Shown: positions 1-9,899, counted from the first letter of the stretch. The stretch is 64,000 nt of DNA from Algoriphagus yeomjeoni (GCF_003259505.1 NZ_QLLK01000003.1:248001-312000); one strand, 5' to 3'. Program-made: numbers and translations. The notes: generated from the letters alone by a model not told the origin.

Positions 1-2
1 CA

Positions 3-158
3 TCAGTGCCTTTTTCGGAGCGTGACTACTACCAGCCGGAACCGTATTTCCAACTTTTTGGCTTAGACTTTGATCCCAACCTCAGCATTCTGGATTTGTT
101 GTTCTGCGAAGGGCCTGCATCTAAAAGCATAGTCTTAAAGTCTGTAAAAAAACATTGA
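3..158 (+). CDS. WbqC-like family protein, C-terminal end (partial)
   Basis: Frame 3 is open from the left edge to a TGA at 156-158 and encodes a 51-residue tail. It contains a short stretch reading NLSILDLLFCEGP, which resembles the C-terminal signature of WbqC-like proteins, a family seen near polysaccharide genes in Bacteroidota. The gene begins outside the window, so catalytic features cannot be judged. It lies 81 bases upstream of clpC on the same strand with no clear terminator between. The family assignment rests on this short motif alone. Confidence 0.55.
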   Translation, partial: SVPFSERDYYQPEPYFQLFGLDFDPNLSILDLLFCEGPASKSIVLKSVKKH

Positions 159-239
159 ACAATCTGCAAAAGGATTGTGTTTTTAAAACAAATTCGGTAA
201 CATACGTACAGGATTATTAAACAATCAGATAGGAATTAA

Positions 240-2765
240 ATGGAAGCAAAATTTTCGAACAGAGTCAAAGAGGTGATCTCTCTTAGCCGCGAAGAAGCTC
301 TTCGCCTTGGACATGATTACATTGGCACAGAGCACCTCTTGCTGGGGATGATTCGCGAAGGAGAAGGTGTTGCTGTTTCCATTCTTAAGAAATTGGGAGT
401 GCCAATGGATGAGTTGCGGAATGCAATTGAACGCGCTGTAAAAGGTACCGCAAATCACAACGTCAAAAATATGGCAAATATCCCTTTGACTAGACAGTCA
501 GAGAAGGTATTGAAGATAACTTATTTGGAGGCCAAGATCTTTAAAAGTCAATTGATTGGAACGGAGCATTTGCTTCTTTCCATCTTAAGAGATGAGGACA
601 ACATCGCCACGCAAATACTTAACAAATTTGAAATCAATTACGATTCGGTAAAAGAGATGCTGGAAATGTCATCGGATTCTGCGCCTCGCTCCAAAACTGA
701 GGCAGAAGATGGAGATGACGATGGTTCCAAGCTTTTCGGTTCTACTGGCAGTGGTTCTGGTGCATCTAAGCCTGGAGCTGAAAAGTCAAGAACGCCGGTT
801 TTGGATAATTTCGGAAGGGATTTGACCAAAATGGCCGAAGATGACAAGCTTGATCCAATCATCGGTCGTGAGAAAGAAATTGAGCGCGTAGCGCAGATTC
901 TTTCCCGTAGAAAGAAAAATAACCCGATACTAATTGGTGAGCCAGGTGTAGGTAAAACTGCCATTGCCGAAGGATTGGCCTTGAGAATAATTCAGAAAAA
1001 AGTGTCCCGTGTTCTTTTTAATAAGCGAGTGGTGACCTTGGATCTAGCTTCTTTGGTAGCTGGTACTAAATATAGAGGACAGTTTGAGGAGAGAATGAAA
1101 GCCGTGATGAATGAGCTGGAAAAATCTCCAAATGTCATTCTATTCATCGATGAACTTCACACAATTGTAGGAGCGGGTGGAGCTTCAGGATCTCTAGACG
1201 CATCCAACATGTTTAAACCTGCTTTGGCACGAGGAGAGATCCAATGTATCGGAGCTACTACACTAGATGAGTACCGTCAATACATCGAAAAGGACGGAGC
1301 ATTAGCCCGTAGATTCCAAATGGTGATGGTAGATGCTACTACGCCAGAGGAAACTGTGCAAATCCTGAATAACATCAAGGATAAGTACGAAGATCACCAT
1401 AATGTGAATTATACCGACGAGGCTATAGTCGCTTGCGTAAAGCTTTCCGATAGATATATTTCCGATAGATTCTTGCCAGATAAAGCGATTGATATTTTGG
1501 ATGAGGCAGGAGCCAGAGTCCATATCAATAATATCCATGTGCCGGAAGATATTTTGAAATTGGAGGCTGAGGTAGAAGATATCAAAACTGAGAAAAACCG
1601 TGTGGTAAAATCTCAGAAATATGAAGAAGCAGCTCAGTTGCGAGACAAAGAGAAGAAATTGCTCGAGCAATTGGAAACAGCTAAAAACAAGTGGGAAGAA
1701 GAAAGTAAGTCTAAACGATTTACTGTAGAAGAAGATAATGTAGCAGAGGTGATTGCCATGATGACTGGAATTCCTGCCAAAAGAATTGCCCAAAAAGAAG
1801 GAGCTAAGCTTTTGAATATGAACGGTGATTTGTCTGGAAAAGTAATCGGTCAGGATGAAGCGATCAAGAAGCTGACAAAAGCAATTCAGAGAACTAGAGT
1901 CGGGTTGAAAGATCCTAAAAAACCAATTGGTTCATTTATTTTCTTAGGACCTACTGGCGTTGGTAAGACTGAGTTGGCTAAAATGCTAGCTACTTATCTT
2001 TTCGATAAAGACGATTCGTTAATTAGAATTGATATGTCTGAGTATATGGAGAAATTCTCCGTGTCAAGATTGGTGGGAGCTCCTCCAGGCTACGTCGGGT
2101 ACGAAGAAGGTGGCCAGCTGACTGAAAAAGTGAGAAGAAAACCTTACTCAGTAGTATTGCTTGATGAGATCGAAAAAGCTCACCCAGATGTCTTCAATAT
2201 TTTGTTGCAGGTGCTGGATGATGGTGTCCTTACAGATGGTTTGGGTAGAAAAGTCGATTTCAGAAATACGATCATCATCATGACTTCGAACATAGGAGTT
2301 CGTGATTTGAAAGATTTTGGAGCAGGAATTGGCTTTGCCAGTCAGGCCAGATCTGATAATATGGACGAAGTGATGAAGTCAACAATTCAATCGGCATTGA
2401 AAAAGGCATTTAGTCCTGAATTCTTGAATAGATTGGATGATGTGGTTGTCTTTAATTCTTTAACCAGAGAACATATCTTTAAGATTATAGATATCAGTCT
2501 TGGAAAGTTGTTCTCCAGAATTACTGACCTGGGTTACAAGATCGAATTGACCGAGAAAGCTAAAGAGTTCTTAGCTGAGAAGGGGTACGATCAGCAATAT
2601 GGTGCAAGACCTCTAAACAGAGCGATCCAGAAATACTTGGAAGATGCTATTGCCGAAGAGATTCTCAAGGGAGATCTTTCGGAAGGAGATATCATCACGG
2701 CTGATTATTCTGGAGAAGGAACAGAATTGACTATCGTTGTAAAGAAAAAAGAGAAAGCTGATTAA
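240..2765 (+). CDS. clpC: ATP-dependent Clp protease ATP-binding subunit ClpC
   Basis: This is a Hsp100/AAA+ unfoldase of 841 residues, a normal length for ClpC. It delivers unfolded or tagged substrates to the ClpP peptidase in the cytoplasm. Two Clp_N repeats (about residues 1-145) are followed by a low-complexity acidic, Gly/Ser-rich linker. The first AAA module has Walker A GEPGVGKT at about 233-240. A short UVR-like coiled coil lies near 457-480, and the second AAA module has Walker A GPTGVGKT at about 570-577. An IGF tripeptide near 697 fits the loop that docks on ClpP. The UVR-type middle domain separates it from ClpB. The ATG at 240 starts directly with the Clp_N motif. clpP is not in the window. 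Confidence 0.97.
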   Translation: MEAKFSNRVKEVISLSREEALRLGHDYIGTEHLLLGMIREGEGVAVSILKKLGVPMDELRNAIERAVKGTANHNVKNMANIPLTRQSEKVLKITYLEAKIFKSQLIGTEHLLLSILRDEDNIATQILNKFEINYDSVKEMLEMSSDSAPRSKTEAEDGDDDGSKLFGSTGSGSGASKPGAEKSRTPVLDNFGRDLTKMAEDDKLDPIIGREKEIERVAQILSRRKKNNPILIGEPGVGKTAIAEGLALRIIQKKVSRVLFNKRVVTLDLASLVAGTKYRGQFEERMKAVMNELEKSPNVILFIDELHTIVGAGGASGSLDASNMFKPALARGEIQCIGATTLDEYRQYIEKDGALARRFQMVMVDATTPEETVQILNNIKDKYEDHHNVNYTDEAIVACVKLSDRYISDRFLPDKAIDILDEAGARVHINNIHVPEDILKLEAEVEDIKTEKNRVVKSQKYEEAAQLRDKEKKLLEQLETAKNKWEEESKSKRFTVEEDNVAEVIAMMTGIPAKRIAQKEGAKLLNMNGDLSGKVIGQDEAIKKLTKAIQRTRVGLKDPKKPIGSFIFLGPTGVGKTELAKMLATYLFDKDDSLIRIDMSEYMEKFSVSRLVGAPPGYVGYEEGGQLTEKVRRKPYSVVLLDEIEKAHPDVFNILLQVLDDGVLTDGLGRKVDFRNTIIIMTSNIGVRDLKDFGAGIGFASQARSDNMDEVMKSTIQSALKKAFSPEFLNRLDDVVVFNSLTREHIFKIIDISLGKLFSRITDLGYKIELTEKAKEFLAEKGYDQQYGARPLNRAIQKYLEDAIAEEILKGDLSEGDIITADYSGEGTELTIVVKKKEKAD

Positions 2766-2789
2766 TCAGTTGTTTTGAAAAAGAATGAA

Positions 2790-2820
2790 AGCCCCGAATT
2801 ATGAATTTGGGGCTTTTTTA
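2790..2820 (+). terminator. Intrinsic terminator of clpC
   Basis: An 11-base stem (AGCCCCGAATT paired with AATTTGGGGCT, one G-T wobble) around a 3-base loop is followed directly by six T residues, 25 bases after the clpC stop codon. Confidence 0.85.
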
Positions 2821-2914
2821 GTTTCTAGCCAATAAGTTTAAAGTGTTTGATATTTAAATTTTTGTGATTATCCGCAATGATGCCAGTAGCCTTTTTTTCT
2901 TTGGTTTGAGGGAC

Positions 2915-2970
2915 AGAAGACCGATGACCGATGACCGAAGTAGCCACTATGCTAGCTTTAATCACTTCCT
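2915..2970 (+). repeat. Interspersed repeat, ACCGAAGTAGC / ATGCTAG type
   Basis: Tandem units of GACCGAT(G) lead into ACCGAAGTAGC and then ATGCTAG followed by TTAA. The reverse complement of the element at 14828-14889 carries the same succession (ACCGAAGTAGC, then ATGCTAG, then TTAA). The copy sits in the gene-free stretch between clpC and the ECF sigma gene. No coding function is supported. Confidence 0.6.
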
Positions 2971-3075
2971 TTGTTGCTTTTATCTATTTACTGGCAGAAA
3001 AGCGGATATACATATAAATTTTTTTCATTTCTGTGATTTTTTTGGATGTTCTGCGAATAATAGTTTGAATGAGTT

Positions 3076-3588
3076 TTGACACCAACTTATAAATCCTTGT
3101 CCAGAGAAAAAGAATATTTCCTCACCAGTATAGAATCCAACAAAGGTATCATCTACAAAGTGGCAAATTCCTATTGCAAGGATACCGATGATAGGGAGGA
3201 CTTAATCCAAGAAATCATTCTTCAGCTGTGGAAGACTTTCCCAAGCTTTAATTCGGAGTACAAGCTTAGCACTTGGATGTATAGAATTGCTTTGAATGTC
3301 GCGATTTCAGCATACCGGAAGGCAAGTAAGCGAAGTCGGATTCATCAGCCCCTTTCTGAAACGGCCATTTATTTAGATGAGAATATAAGCGAGCCAAATG
3401 AAAACCGTGATTTGTTACAAGCACTGATCCGGGACCTAAAGGAGGTGGATCGGGCGCTAATTCTACTTTATCTGGAGGGCTATTTATATCCAGAGATTGG
3501 GCAGGTGCTTGGTATTTCAGAAACCAACGTGGCCACAAAACTCTCTCGCATCAAGCAACAATTAAAAAGAAAATTTACCGCTCAATAA
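3076..3588 (+). CDS. ECF-type RNA polymerase sigma factor
   Basis: This 170-residue protein has sigma region 2 at about residues 15-80 (EDLIQEIILQLWKTFPSF, then STWMYRIALN) and region 4 at about 110-165 (DRALILLYLEGYLYPEIGQVLGISETNVATKLSRIKQ, described here by its first and last residues D and Q). Such factors redirect RNA polymerase to a small regulon. The start is TTG at 3076: an in-frame TGA lies just upstream at 3070-3072 and no ATG occurs before region 2. The next gene starts 8 bases downstream and encodes a membrane protein, so the two are probably co-transcribed. A related pair lies at 56613-57744. The inducing signal cannot be read from the sequence. Confidence 0.88.
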   Translation: MTPTYKSLSREKEYFLTSIESNKGIIYKVANSYCKDTDDREDLIQEIILQLWKTFPSFNSEYKLSTWMYRIALNVAISAYRKASKRSRIHQPLSETAIYLDENISEPNENRDLLQALIRDLKEVDRALILLYLEGYLYPEIGQVLGISETNVATKLSRIKQQLKRKFTAQ

Positions 3589-3596
3589 GGGAAATC

Positions 3597-4250
3597 ATGG
3601 AAGATATAGAACTACAGCAAATATGGAAATCTTACGATCAAAGGCTTCAGGAGCAATTGGTTTTCAATCGAAAAAATGCGTTCGAGATTACTAAAATGAA
3701 GGTGAAAAGTGAATTGACGGGCATGAGGCCTATTAAAATATTTACAGTTTTGCTGGGGATACTTTGGGTACTTTTTTTAGATGTTATATTTATTAATCTG
3801 TTTTCAGCAGCGAATTTATTTTTCCTCGTTTCCGCAGGTTTTATCTCTTTGGTAAACAAGATTGCTGTTGGAATTTATCTCTATCAGTTGATTTTGATTT
3901 CTGCTGTAAACATCAATTCACCAATAATTGGTACACAAAAAAAGATAGCGGGACTAGTAACATCTACACTTTGGGTAACGAGAATTCTGATGTTGCAACT
4001 CCCATTTTGGACTATATTCTTTCTAAGTTCTTCTGAGATAGGAACTGGAAACCTTCTGTTTTGGGTAATTCAATTGCTTGTTACAATAGCATTTGCAGGA
4101 CTTGCTATCTGGCTTTATATCAATATTCGCTATGAAAACCGTGACAAGCGTTGGTTTAAATTCTTATTTGGCAACTATGAGTGGGATCCTATTATGAAAG
4201 CCAGAGAAATGCTCGTTCAGATTGAAGAATATAAAGAAACCAACAGCTGA
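3597..4250 (+). CDS. Membrane protein paired with ECF sigma factor (possible anti-sigma factor)
   Basis: The 217-residue protein has a hydrophilic N-terminal segment of about 45 residues beginning MEDIELQQIWKSYDQ, followed by roughly four transmembrane helices between residues 48 and 185 and a charged C-terminal tail. It has no enzyme motif. Its position 8 bases after the sigma gene, the short cytoplasmic head and the membrane core fit a sigma-associated membrane regulator. No ZAS/HxxxCxxC anti-sigma motif is present, so the regulatory role is an inference from gene order. The counterpart at 56613-57269 has a similar plan. Confidence 0.65.
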   Translation: MEDIELQQIWKSYDQRLQEQLVFNRKNAFEITKMKVKSELTGMRPIKIFTVLLGILWVLFLDVIFINLFSAANLFFLVSAGFISLVNKIAVGIYLYQLILISAVNINSPIIGTQKKIAGLVTSTLWVTRILMLQLPFWTIFFLSSSEIGTGNLLFWVIQLLVTIAFAGLAIWLYINIRYENRDKRWFKFLFGNYEWDPIMKAREMLVQIEEYKETNS

Positions 4251-4286
4251 TTGTCCTTTTGTGCTAACAAACATCTGAGTTCTTAA

Positions 4287-4754
4287 TTACTTAGAAAAAA
4301 ATAGTCGTGTGATTAATATGCCATTTAGATTTACATCTCCAGCATCGTTTTCTACTGCTGAGGTGACGTAAACTAGGTTCCACCCCTCTTTCACCATGCT
4401 GTTGATTTTAGAAGAAATCATTGCGTCATTAAATGCTACGTTTTTAGGTGCAACCTCAAATCCATCGAATATATTGTGCAGTTTTATTTCTTCTAACTTC
4501 TCGACTTTGGTATACCTTCCTTCAAGTTCCTTGTTTTTAGCTTTAGATCCGTCTGTTTTAAACGCTGCATACTCAGAATCATCCACTTCTGTTTGTGAAT
4601 CAATTATCCTAGACTCACCATTCCCCCTAAAGCTAATTGATTCTACAATAGTAACTATTTTGAATTCAGGCTTAGCCGAATTATCAGCGTCTTGAGCATA
4701 GGTTTAAGTAGTTATGAAAAATAGAATTGCGAAATAAGAAAGCTGCGATTTCAT
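4287..4754 (-). pseudogene. Exported DUF4177-like protein interrupted by an in-frame stop
   Basis: On the minus strand, an ATG at 4754 begins a typical signal peptide (MKSQLSYFAILFFITT). A TAA stop follows at codon 17 (4704-4706), and the same frame then continues with TYAQDADN to the stop at 4287. Without that stop the protein would be 155 residues long, with a Sec signal ending in YAQ. The C-terminal part (INSMVKEGWNLVYVTS) resembles the EGW..V motif of DUF4177-like proteins. No ATG follows the stop in frame; the nearest alternative start is a GTG at 4586, which would lose the signal. One base change (TAA from CAA or TTA) explains the lesion. It may be a pseudogene or a sequencing error. 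Confidence 0.7.
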
Positions 4755-4815
4755 TGGTCTCTGAAGTTTAATTGCTTGAGAGCTTACGAAAAAAATAACA
4801 GCTTAGTTTTTGATC

Positions 4816-5103
4816 TTATAGCGTCAAAATAAAAAAAAGTAATCCCACGGCTAGTACCAAAATCATCTTTTGCGCCTTTTCTTTGATTTCTGGGGTGAGT
4901 TTTCGCTGACGGATCACCAAGACAGCCAAACTTAATCCAACCAACTGCAAAGCTAAACCTACGCCGTTTAAAGGGCCCATTGGAGCCTCCAATACCTTGA
5001 AATATGAATTCAATAGCGCAAGAAGGCAGAGTGCTATTCCAGTGATCCCAAATAAAAATGAGCGCTGGAGTAAGGTTTTGGGTGGGTGGTTAGTCCATTT
5101 CAT
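4816..5103 (-). CDS. Small membrane protein of unknown function
   Basis: This 95-residue protein has three hydrophobic segments (about residues 13-32, 43-62 and 78-95) and a short polar loop RQRKLTPEIKEKAQK between the second and third. The frame is clean and starts with ATG at 5103. I do not recognise a family. It lies between the broken exported gene and the PolX gene on the same strand. Its AT-rich surroundings show no terminator. Confidence 0.6.
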   Translation of the reverse strand: MKWTNHPPKTLLQRSFLFGITGIALCLLALLNSYFKVLEAPMGPLNGVGLALQLVGLSLAVLVIRQRKLTPEIKEKAQKMILVLAVGLLFFILTL

Positions 5104-5254
5104 GGGTTTATAATTTGTTTTTTATTTGCCACATGGAATCTCGCATACCTGATAATTTTCTCAATGTATGAACTTCGCTTCATGCTCGATTTCATTTTTT
5201 CTGGTTCTAGAATTAGGGCGCAAGATACAAGACTTACAGCCTTCGGTCATGCTT

Positions 5255-6967
5255 TTAAGAGTTGACTTTGACCTTTTTCAGCCTAGAATCAAAATAGTTG
5301 GCTATTTCTTCCCCAGTCAATGCATTCATCGTCATTTCTTTAGTCAGTCCGCCTTTTCTACCAATCAAAACTCCATATTTCATATCGGCGTAACCTTCCA
5401 TCGCATGGGCATCAGGGTTGATAGAAAGCATTACACCCTGATCCATCGCATAGCGAACCCATCTCCAATCCAGATCCAGTCTCCATGGATTGGCATTGAT
5501 CTCGATGACTACATTATTTTCAGCACAAGCATCAATAATAGCTTTGTGGTCAATCGGATAGCCTTGACGGCGTAGAAGAAGTCGTCCAGTCGGATGGCCC
5601 AAAATCGTAGTATAAGGGTTTTCTATCGCTGAAATCAATCGCATGGTAGCTCTCTTTATGTCCATGTTTAGAATGGAGTGTACGGACGCTACGATAAAGT
5701 CAAAACTTGCCAATACTTCATCTGCATAATCCAGCTTTCCGTCAGAAAGTATATCGCTTTCTATTCCTTTGAAAATGCGGAAAGGTGCCATTTCCTTATT
5801 CAAAGCATCGATTTCCTGATGTTGCTTGACGATTTGATCCTCTGTCAGTCCTCCTGCATAAAAAGCGGTTTTGCTATGGTCTGAGATTCCCAAGTATTCA
5901 AACCCAAGCTCTCGGCAATACGCTGCCATTTGTCTCAAGCTATGCTTTCCATCGCTGTAGGTGGAGTGATTGTGAAGAATTCCCTTGAGGTCTTTTTCTG
6001 TTAATAATTCAGGGATTTTATTCTCTTTGGCTAGGTCTACTTCTCCATATCCTTCCCTCATCTCAGCTGGAATAAATTGGAGATTATTAATGCTAAAAAA
6101 CTCTTCTTCTGTGGAATAATCCTTTTTCTGGAGCCTTTGAGCGACAGTTTCTTTTTCATCAACTAATGACTCCAAGTGGAGTGGAGCGGCTATTAGCGAG
6201 AGTTTTTTCCAAAGAAAATCTTCCTTGGCACAGAAGTGAACGACCACCCTCAACTCGATTTCCTTCAGTTTTCCTCTCAGTGTTCTTGGACCGGATTCTA
6301 GCAAAACCCACTCAATGGAGTCCATTGATTTGATTTTGGATTTTACTGAAGCTAATTCATCGGAAGCAAAGAGAAACTCAGCTTCAGTGATGATTTCCAT
6401 CTTTCTAGCGAAATCACCTACAACTGTCATATCAGCTTGGGGAGCCATTACTCGCAAAGTTTCTTCCAATTGACCAATCACTTCTTCTATATCTGCATAG
6501 AGCCATTTGCCTGCATTGGATGCTTTGAATTCCAGATTTTCTATGATTGTATTCTGAGTCTTTTCTCCAAAACCTTTGATTTTGGCGACTTTTCCAGATT
6601 GACAGGCTTCCATCAACTCATGGGTGGAGGTAATCCCAAGTTCTTCCCAAAGTGTTTTTACCTTCTTTGGTCCCAAGCCTTTGATCTGAAGTACTTCGAG
6701 AATTCCCTCTGGTGTTTTAGCAAGTAATTCTTCAAGGAATGGAAATGTATCGGTTTCCTTAAGTTGCTGGATTGCATCCACTAGGCTTTTACCAACACCC
6801 TGAATGGCAGCGAGTTCTTTTTCACTTACGCCCATAATATCCTGATCGCCACGTTCCAAGGAAATCAGCGCACTTTGATAGCTACGGATTTTGAATGGAT
6901 TTTCGTCGTGGAGTTCCATCAGCTGAATGCTGAGTTTGATTTTTTTCAGTAGCGTCTTGTGATCCAA
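5255..6967 (-). CDS. polX: PolX-like protein with HhH motifs and PHP phosphoesterase; polymerase site degenerate
   Basis: PolX proteins of bacteria join a beta-type polymerase to a PHP nuclease used in repair. This 570-residue protein has the N-terminal helix-hairpin-helix domain (ENPFKIRSYQ, then AIQGVGKSL and IKGLGPKKV). Its C-terminal PHP domain opens with HNHSTYSDG at about 332-340 and has later metal-binding motifs (GISDHS, GHPTGR, NPDAH). The polymerase nucleotidyltransferase site, normally GS.RR...GDID, reads GDFARKM then TEAEF at 184-198. The catalytic aspartates are therefore replaced by Glu-Ala-Glu. There is no ATG near the N terminus. I chose TTG at 6967 because MDHKTLLKKIK then fits the family start; TTG at 7000 is the other option. 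Confidence 0.88.
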   Translation of the reverse strand: MDHKTLLKKIKLSIQLMELHDENPFKIRSYQSALISLERGDQDIMGVSEKELAAIQGVGKSLVDAIQQLKETDTFPFLEELLAKTPEGILEVLQIKGLGPKKVKTLWEELGITSTHELMEACQSGKVAKIKGFGEKTQNTIIENLEFKASNAGKWLYADIEEVIGQLEETLRVMAPQADMTVVGDFARKMEIITEAEFLFASDELASVKSKIKSMDSIEWVLLESGPRTLRGKLKEIELRVVVHFCAKEDFLWKKLSLIAAPLHLESLVDEKETVAQRLQKKDYSTEEEFFSINNLQFIPAEMREGYGEVDLAKENKIPELLTEKDLKGILHNHSTYSDGKHSLRQMAAYCRELGFEYLGISDHSKTAFYAGGLTEDQIVKQHQEIDALNKEMAPFRIFKGIESDILSDGKLDYADEVLASFDFIVASVHSILNMDIKRATMRLISAIENPYTTILGHPTGRLLLRRQGYPIDHKAIIDACAENNVVIEINANPWRLDLDWRWVRYAMDQGVMLSINPDAHAMEGYADMKYGVLIGRKGGLTKEMTMNALTGEEIANYFDSRLKKVKVNS

Positions 6968-7194
6968 AATTTCTCGGGTTGAATTAAAATAGTAAGACAA
7001 ATGTCTTGAAATAAAGTTTCAATTTAAGGGGCTATGGCTTAACTTAAAATTGAAATCTGATATTCTATTACCCTCAGCTTTGCAAAGCCTAGAAAAGGAG
7101 TAAGAATGATTCTTATTTCTAGTCATATTGAACAGAAAGAGTGTATTTACGTTATTCAAGTCAACGACTTTTTAACTTTCAACCAAAAATAAGA

Positions 7195-7593
7195 ATGAAG
7201 TATTGGATGGTAAAATCAGAGCCAGGTTCATATTCTTGGAGTGATTTCGTAGCAAAAAATGAAGATATATGGGATGGTGTGAGGAATTTTCAAGCCCGGA
7301 ACTATCTGAGAGAAATGCAGTTGGGAGACTTGGTGTTTTTTTATCACAGCGGAAAAGAAAAAGCAATTGTGGGTATTGCAGAGGTGAGTGAAGAGGAATT
7401 TCCTGATCCAAAGGATGAAGCTTGGACAGCAGTCAAACTTAAGGTAAAAAGCGACTTGAAAAATGCAATTCCTTTAGCAGCTATAAAAGCCGAGGAAAGA
7501 CTTTCTGAGTTGCCAATGCTGAAACAGTCCCGATTATCAGTATTGCCGGTAGGAAAAGAGGCCTTTGATTTACTACTAAAAATGGGTTCATGA
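7195..7593 (+). CDS. EVE domain-containing protein
   Basis: The 132-residue protein begins MKYWMVKSEPGSYSWSDF and contains WDGVRNFQARN and the LGDLVFFYHSG motif. These are hallmarks of the EVE domain, a PUA-like fold that in other proteins binds modified nucleotides in DNA or RNA. The whole protein is one EVE domain, as in the thymocyte nuclear protein 1-like family. The ATG at 7195 is preferred over an upstream start in the same frame at 7141, since the domain begins exactly there. It stands alone between polX and a secreted protein, and its ligand is unknown. Confidence 0.9.
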   Translation: MKYWMVKSEPGSYSWSDFVAKNEDIWDGVRNFQARNYLREMQLGDLVFFYHSGKEKAIVGIAEVSEEEFPDPKDEAWTAVKLKVKSDLKNAIPLAAIKAEERLSELPMLKQSRLSVLPVGKEAFDLLLKMGS

Positions 7594-7691
7594 AATCGAG
7601 GATGCCGAAAATTGCGCCTAGAGGTGTCGCAACGCCTTTCGGGATAATCATTAGAGATTCTAATGGCCTTTGATAGTCAACTATTAATTCT

Positions 7692-9314
7692 ATGAAAAAA
7701 ATATTTCTAGTTCTGTTTCTATCTGTTCTTGGTCATGGGCTATTTGCTCAGGTCAGATTCATCGAACGCTTTGAAGTAGAGTCTGAGTTGGATGCACCTC
7801 TATTTGAAATGATTGAGTCAAAAGCTGGATTAGTTTGCTTTAGAACACTCCCGGATAATGGATTGAACATGAGGCGTGTTTTTCAATACTTTATTGCTGA
7901 CAAATCTTTGGGTTCGAAAGAAGGTGTAATTGAATTTCCTGTTAAATCAGGGTACGATATGTTGGGGTATGATATAGATCAAAACCAGCTTTTTATCCTT
8001 TTCTCCGAAGGATATGCTCTGAATGCCGATAAGTATTTGCTCCAAGTGGATTTAGAGACAAAGCGGGGCCTCGAGTTTGTGATAGATAATGTGCTTGCTA
8101 TGGAGTTGGTGGAGTTTCTTGTACAGGATCAAAAGGCCATTTTCATGGGTAGTTCTGATAATAGACCAGTTTTACAGATCCATGATTTAGTAACCAAAAG
8201 TGTTCATACGCTTCAGGGAATTTATGGGAATGATACGCAGATTCTCCAAATCAAAAAAAATCCTGAGGTCAGATCACTGGAAGTAGTTTTGAGTAGAAAA
8301 GGAGCCTATAGAAACCGTGATATCATTATCAATACCTATGATATGGCCGGAAATGTTGTCCAAGAAGTGAAAGTAGATCAGTTTGCAGATCCAGGTCAAG
8401 AAATTATAGACGGCATTTTGCTTTCCACTGGCAATTACCAAGAGGCAATGATAGGTGCTTTCGGATTGGAGCGAAGGAATTCCTATCAAGGAATGTACAT
8501 CATGGATATCAATGAATTTGGTGAGTTTGATTTTAAGCTTTACACCTTAGCAGATTTTCCGAATTTTTACAATTACCTCAACGAAAAGACAAAGGGAAAG
8601 CGGGATGCCGAAATACTAAAAGAACTTGACAAAGAACGGATACCCAGTATAAACAGCATCTATTCTATACGAAACGTTCAGCAAACCCCAGATGCTTATT
8701 ACGTTTATTTTGACCAATACTCAGTCTCTAATAGCAGGTCTGGATTTCAAAATGGAATGTATTCTCCTACGGGCGGCTACAGATATGATAGATGGAGCAG
8801 AATGGGTGCTACTACCTTTTCAGACCCCTATTTGGCTAATCGCTTCCCAATGTCTAGTAGCTATCAGACTGTGCCCGAGTACCGATATGTGTCTGCACAC
8901 TTTGCGAAAGTCGCTAAGACAGGTCAAGTTATTTGGGACAATGCCACTTCTTATAATGAATTCGTGACTACTTATCCGGAAGCATTTGGAGAAGTTGCGG
9001 TAGTGGGAGAAGATTTTTACCACATGTATGTGGAAGACCATATTATTAAGTTGAGTTTTTTCAGAAACGGTGAAAAAATCTTTGAAAATCAAGAGTTTGA
9101 ATTAGGCTTGGTCAATGAGGAGGAACGTATTCGTGATACAAATCTGGCGAGCTTGAGATTGATTCATTGGTACGATAGATATTTTTTACTTTCAGGTACG
9201 CAACGTATTCGATTCTTGAATGATGCTGGAGCAGATGAGATCAGGGAAGTTTACTTTCTTACCAAAATCGTGGTGGATGGGGATTTGTATACTCCAGAAG
9301 AACTCCCAGACTAG
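7692..9314 (+). CDS. Secreted protein of unknown function
   Basis: This 540-residue protein starts with a clear Sec signal peptide ending GLFAQ at about residue 20. The rest is soluble and rich in short beta-like segments with aromatic residues, with no transmembrane segment and no motif I recognise. A propeller-like fold is possible, but that is a guess from the pattern of short strands. A Gly/Tyr/Ser-rich stretch lies near residues 350-395. It is followed after 34 bases by pyrR, though a shared function is unlikely. It probably acts in the periplasm or at the cell surface. Confidence 0.7.
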   Translation: MKKIFLVLFLSVLGHGLFAQVRFIERFEVESELDAPLFEMIESKAGLVCFRTLPDNGLNMRRVFQYFIADKSLGSKEGVIEFPVKSGYDMLGYDIDQNQLFILFSEGYALNADKYLLQVDLETKRGLEFVIDNVLAMELVEFLVQDQKAIFMGSSDNRPVLQIHDLVTKSVHTLQGIYGNDTQILQIKKNPEVRSLEVVLSRKGAYRNRDIIINTYDMAGNVVQEVKVDQFADPGQEIIDGILLSTGNYQEAMIGAFGLERRNSYQGMYIMDINEFGEFDFKLYTLADFPNFYNYLNEKTKGKRDAEILKELDKERIPSINSIYSIRNVQQTPDAYYVYFDQYSVSNSRSGFQNGMYSPTGGYRYDRWSRMGATTFSDPYLANRFPMSSSYQTVPEYRYVSAHFAKVAKTGQVIWDNATSYNEFVTTYPEAFGEVAVVGEDFYHMYVEDHIIKLSFFRNGEKIFENQEFELGLVNEEERIRDTNLASLRLIHWYDRYFLLSGTQRIRFLNDAGADEIREVYFLTKIVVDGDLYTPEELPD

Positions 9315-9348
9315 ATTTTATTTTTATATTTACCCTCAAATCTACCCC

Positions 9349-9897
9349 ATGCAAAAAAGGCTTGTCTTAGACGAAGGACAGATTGAGATCATACTCAGGC
9401 GATTCTGTCACCAACTGATAGAAAATCACAATGATTTTGACAATACCGTACTTTTGGGCTTGCAGCCTAGAGGTCCAATATTGTTGGACAAAATCGTAAA
9501 ACTTCTGGAAGAAATCTCCGGTATGAAAGTTCCTTCAGGGTATCTTGATGCTACTTTTCATAGAGATGATTTTCGCAGGAGAGATTATCCACTCAAAGCC
9601 AACGAAACCAAAATCAACTTTCTTGTTGAAGGTAAAAAAGTAATATTGGTAGATGATGTGCTCTACAAAGGCCGATCTGTGCGGGCAGCGATGGATGCAA
9701 TGATCGCATTTGGTAGACCGCAGAAAGTCGAGCTCATGGTGCTAGTAGACCGTAAACTCACCCGAGATTATCCCATCATGCCAGATTATTATGGTGTAAG
9801 AGTACATACCTTAGAAAGCCAATATGTGCTAGTGGAATGGCAGCAAAATGGGTGCGAAAAAGACGCAATTTGGATCACAGAGAAAGTTAACCCCTAA
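9349..9897 (+). CDS. pyrR: Bifunctional pyr operon regulator / uracil phosphoribosyltransferase PyrR
   Basis: The 182-residue phosphoribosyltransferase carries the PRPP-binding motif VILVDDVLYKGRSVRAA at about residues 97-113 and LGLQPRGP near 40. Together with PyrR-like surroundings (YLDATFHRDDFRRRD) this points to PyrR rather than to Upp. In Firmicutes PyrR attenuates pyr mRNA; in Bacteroidota the regulatory role is less certain, and I see no PyrR-binding leader hairpin here. The ATG at 9349 is chosen because the preceding in-frame residues do not belong to the domain. pyrB starts 2 bases after the stop codon, so the two genes form an operon for pyrimidine synthesis and salvage. Confidence 0.93.
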   Translation: MQKRLVLDEGQIEIILRRFCHQLIENHNDFDNTVLLGLQPRGPILLDKIVKLLEEISGMKVPSGYLDATFHRDDFRRRDYPLKANETKINFLVEGKKVILVDDVLYKGRSVRAAMDAMIAFGRPQKVELMVLVDRKLTRDYPIMPDYYGVRVHTLESQYVLVEWQQNGCEKDAIWITEKVNP

Positions 9898-9899
9898 CC

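Noticed and set aside
2864..3079. 71-codon plus-strand frame before the ECF sigma gene
   Set aside because: It runs through the interspersed repeat, has no protein-like pattern and ends where the sigma gene begins.
4396..4695. 99-codon plus-strand frame opposite the broken exported gene
   Set aside because: It is Ser/Leu-rich, the composition of an antisense shadow. The minus strand shows a signal peptide and a domain-like C terminus.
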